A stretch of DNA of 64,000 nucleotides from Streptomyces roseus (lineage in GTDB: Bacteria; Actinomycetota; Actinomycetes; Streptomycetales; Streptomycetaceae), in the NCBI RefSeq assembly GCF_001044425.1, contig NZ_LFML01000033.1:62001-126000 (forward strand), in the 5' to 3' direction. The notes beneath the pieces were generated by a model that worked only from the letters and a program-made list of their open reading frames with translations, had not been told where the DNA came from and did not search any database. Both the position numbers and the translations under genes were made by a program. Position 1 is the stretch's first letter, and every line of letters begins with the position of its first letter. Shown piece by piece: positions 61,695 to 64,000 of this stretch.

Positions 61695-62656
61695 CCGCCA
61701 CGGCGGACCAGGGAGCGGGACCGGGCGCGGGACCGGGTGCGGGTGCGGACGCCGAGGAGGCCGCGCGGTTCCACGCCCGGCTCCAGGCCTTCGAAGGGCG
61801 CCCCGCCGCCACGGCTGGCCGGGGCAAGGACCCCGTCAACCAGCCGATGATCCGCCACTGGTGTGAGGCGATGGGCGATGCCCACCCCGCCTACCGCGGT
61901 CCGGATGCCGTCGCCCCGCCCACCATGCTCCAGGCCTGGACGATGGGCGGGCTCTCCGGCCACGGCGACCGTTCCTCCGCCTACGACGAGCTCCTCGCGC
62001 TGCTCGACGGCGCGGGCTGCACCTCCGTCGTGGCCACCGACTGCGAGCAGGAGTACCTGCGGCCGTTGCGCCCCGGCGACCCGGTCACCTACGACGCGGT
62101 CATCGAGTCCGTGTCCCCGCGCAAGACGACCAAGCTGGGCACCGGCCACTTCGTGACCACCCGCATGGACGTCCGCGCGGGCGGCGAGCTAGCCGGGACC
62201 CACCGCTTCCGGATCCTCAAGTACGCGCCGACCGCCCCCCGCCAGGAGAAGCCCGCGGCTCGGCGCCCCCGCCCGGTGGTCAACCGCGACAACCAGGGGT
62301 TCTGGGACGGGGTTGCGGAGCACAAGCTGCTGATCCAGCGCTGTACCGCCTGCGCGACCCTGCGGTTCCCCTGGCTGCCCGGCTGCAACGCCTGCGCGAG
62401 CCTGGACTGGGACACCGTCGAGGCCCGCGGCGCCGGCACGGTGTTCAGCTACGTCGTGATGCACCACCCGCCGTTCCCCGCCTTCGACCCGCCCTACGCG
62501 GTCGCGCTCGTCGAACTCGCCGAGGGCGTCCGGATGGTCACCAACATCACCGGCGTCCCGTACGACGAGGTCCGCATCGGGATGCCCGTGCGGCTGGAGT
62601 TCCTGCGGGTCGACGAGGACCTGGAACTGCCGGTCTTCCGAGGGAGCCAGGACTGA
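61691..62656 (+). CDS. MaoC-like plus DUF35 OB-fold protein, ChsH2-like
   Basis: Two-domain protein of 321 residues. A Gly/Ala-rich N-terminus leads to a MaoC/FAS1-type hot-dog domain (MIRHWCEAMGDAHPAYRGPD; CEQEYLRPLRPGDPVTYDAVI). The C-terminal DUF35 has a rubredoxin-like zinc ribbon CTACATLRFPWLPGCNAC and an OB-fold (GTVFSYVVMHHPPFPAF). This architecture is that of ChsH2, which pairs with ChsH1 as an enoyl-CoA hydratase and also binds the aldolase Ltp2. ATG 61691 overlaps the previous stop. Confidence 0.87.
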   Translation: MTATADQGAGPGAGPGAGADAEEAARFHARLQAFEGRPAATAGRGKDPVNQPMIRHWCEAMGDAHPAYRGPDAVAPPTMLQAWTMGGLSGHGDRSSAYDELLALLDGAGCTSVVATDCEQEYLRPLRPGDPVTYDAVIESVSPRKTTKLGTGHFVTTRMDVRAGGELAGTHRFRILKYAPTAPRQEKPAARRPRPVVNRDNQGFWDGVAEHKLLIQRCTACATLRFPWLPGCNACASLDWDTVEARGAGTVFSYVVMHHPPFPAFDPPYAVALVELAEGVRMVTNITGVPYDEVRIGMPVRLEFLRVDEDLELPVFRGSQD

Positions 62657-63705
62657 TGGACTTCCACCCCACCGAGGAGCAGGCCGCCGCGGCCGATCTC
62701 GCCGCCCGGATCTTCCGCGATCTCGCCACCCACGAACGGCTCGCCGCGGCTGGCACCGGCAGCGACGGCGAGCTGTGGAAGGCCCTCACCGCCGCCGGTC
62801 TGACCGCGGCCGTCGAGGAGATCGGCCTGCTCGGGCTGGTGCTGCTGCTGGAGGAGCAGGGCCGCACCACCGCGCAGGTCCCCTATGCCGCCACCTGCGC
62901 GTACGGGATCCTGCCCATCGCCGCGCACGGCAGCGCCGAGCAGCGCGCCCGGCTGCTGCCGGCCCTGGGCTCGGGGGAGGCGGTCGCCACCGGTGCCTTC
63001 CCTGCCCGCGGCCGCATCACCGCCTCGCCGGACGGCCGGCTGACCGGGACGGCCCCCGTCGTGCCCTGGCTGCGCGATGCCACGCACGTGCTGCTCCCGG
63101 ACGCCGACCGGGTCCTGTGGCTGGTACGGACGGACGCTCCCGGCGTCGGGACGCCCGAGGTCGAGACCACCGCCCCCTGGTCCGCGGGGCGCCTCATCCT
63201 GGCCGGAGCCGAGGCCGAACGGCTCGGGGACGGCCGAGCCTACGGAGAGGTCCTGGCCACCGCCCGCACCGCCTTCGCCGGTCTTCAGGCGGGCGTGTGC
63301 GCGGGATCCCTGGCCCGCGCGGTCGCGTACACCTCCACCCGGGAGCAGTTCGGCCGGCCGCTCTCCACCAACCAGGGGGTCATGCTGCGCGCGGCCGACG
63401 CGTACATGGACACGGAGGCGATCCGGGTCACCGCGTACGAGGCGGCCTGGCGGATCGATGAGGGACTTCCCGCCCGGGAGCACGCCCTGACCGCGGCCTG
63501 GTGGGCCTCCGAGGCCGGCAAGCGCGTCGTGCACGCGGGCCAGCACCTGCACGGCGGCATGGGCGCCGACCTGGACCATCCCGTCCACCGGCACTTCCTC
63601 TGGGGGCGCCAGCTCGACGCCTACCTCGGCTGCGGCAGCGAGCTGCTGGCCGAGCTGGGGGCGCTCCTGTCCGACCACGCCGCACCCCAGGGGGAGGACG
63701 CATGA
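62656..63705 (+). CDS. Acyl-CoA dehydrogenase-like protein, ChsE1/FadE28-like
   Basis: Protein of 349 residues, shorter than typical dehydrogenases, as in ChsE1. Segments: MDFHPTEEQAAAADLAARIF, LGLVLLLEEQGRTTAQVPYA, and ARAVAYTSTREQFGRPLSTN then HLHGGMGADLDHPVHRHFL. Start ATG 62656 overlaps the previous stop (TGATG). It is predicted to form a heterotetramer with the product at 60543. Confidence 0.87.
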   Translation: MDFHPTEEQAAAADLAARIFRDLATHERLAAAGTGSDGELWKALTAAGLTAAVEEIGLLGLVLLLEEQGRTTAQVPYAATCAYGILPIAAHGSAEQRARLLPALGSGEAVATGAFPARGRITASPDGRLTGTAPVVPWLRDATHVLLPDADRVLWLVRTDAPGVGTPEVETTAPWSAGRLILAGAEAERLGDGRAYGEVLATARTAFAGLQAGVCAGSLARAVAYTSTREQFGRPLSTNQGVMLRAADAYMDTEAIRVTAYEAAWRIDEGLPAREHALTAAWWASEAGKRVVHAGQHLHGGMGADLDHPVHRHFLWGRQLDAYLGCGSELLAELGALLSDHAAPQGEDA

Positions 63706-64000
63706 ACGTCGGCGACACACTGGCGCCGCTGGAGATACCGGTGACGCGCACGCTGATCGTCGCGGGCGCGATCGCCTCCCGCGACTACCAGGACGTCCAC
63801 CACGACGCCTCGCTCGCGCGCGAGAAGGGCTCCCCGGACATTTTCATGAACATCCTGACCACCAACGGCCTGGTCGGCCGGTACATCACCGACCGCCTCG
63901 GGCCGGGCACGGTGCTGCGCAAGGTGGCCATCCGGCTCGGCGCCCCCAACTATCCCGGCGACACGATGGTCCTGACCGGCACCGTGGCCGCCGTCGACGG
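63702..64000 (+). CDS. MaoC-like hot-dog protein, ChsH1-like, 5' part
   Basis: The frame is open to the window end; about 100 codons are visible. It begins MNVGDTLAPLEIPVTRTLIV, and a hydratase-like segment HHDASLAREKGSPDIFMNIL contains the MaoC His-Asp region. ATG 63702 overlaps the previous stop (ATGA). It completes the ChsE2-ChsH2-ChsE1-ChsH1 order; an Ltp2-like thiolase is expected next. Confidence 0.83.
   Translation, partial: MNVGDTLAPLEIPVTRTLIVAGAIASRDYQDVHHDASLAREKGSPDIFMNILTTNGLVGRYITDRLGPGTVLRKVAIRLGAPNYPGDTMVLTGTVAAVD

Overview
This window looks like a core segment of a Streptomyces chromosome (or a very close relative). The DNA is uniformly very GC-rich, and genes use GC-rich third positions and often GTG starts. 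The gene content is typical of the genus: a thiC fragment, a cydA-cydB-cydDC operon behind a Rex operator, a DtpA/CopCD/Sco copper cluster, anti-sigma-type ATPases and a SpoIIE-type phosphatase. No insertion sequence, prophage, CRISPR array or obviously foreign stretch was seen. Six perfect 14-bp parS sites and two clusters of DnaA boxes place the window close to the replication origin, but dnaA, dnaN and oriC themselves are not here.

Layout. 1-9 kb: 3' part of thiC, a glycosyltransferase, a secreted collagen-like protein, a two-TM protein, a PPP-type phosphatase, a LacI regulator, hisC and a cyclophilin-fold protein. 9-17 kb: Rex operator, cydA, cydB, fused cydDC and a GAF/GAF histidine kinase. 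17-24.7 kb: a Cof-type HAD phosphatase, a luciferase-like oxidoreductase, an HSP90-family protein overlapping a 1013-residue TPR protein, and kptA. 24.8-29.6 kb: an aquaporin-type channel whose 3' end is packed with DnaA boxes, a 14-bp tandem repeat, a MerR regulator, an EphD-like hydrolase-dehydrogenase fusion and an M24 protein. 29.7-36.3 kb: two ABC exporter pairs in one operon, a rhomboid-like protein, a second HAD phosphatase and serS. 36.3-36.8 kb: a gene-free stretch with seven DnaA boxes.

36.8-44 kb: a minus-strand run of pheA, dtpA-like peroxidase, CopC-CopD fusion, PCuAC chaperone, Sco, YcnI and a membrane protein, which together handle extracytoplasmic copper. 44-52.7 kb: two anti-sigma-type ATPases, pepP, a GAF/SpoIIE protein with altered metal-site motifs, a primase-polymerase-like protein, a secreted protein, a SEC-C protein and a GDPD. 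52.9-58.4 kb: an HtrA protease, a LysR / cysteine dioxygenase / YeiH-exporter set, a secreted serine protease and tRNA-Ser(UGA). 58.4-64 kb: a GNAT enzyme, small secreted proteins, and an operon running off the end that matches the mycobacterial igr (ChsE2-ChsH2-ChsE1-ChsH1) order for removing a short acyl side chain from a polycyclic CoA ester.

Several functions fit together. The bd oxidase, its Rex operator, its assembly exporter and the neighbouring redox-type kinase form a low-oxygen respiration block. hisC and pheA could supply phenylalanine. Cysteine dioxygenase plus the YeiH exporter form a sulfur-overflow module. Overlapping stop/start codons (GTGA, ATGA, TGATG) recur and mark translationally coupled pairs. 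Coordinates of starts were chosen by Shine-Dalgarno spacing or leaderless promoter fit and remain predictions.
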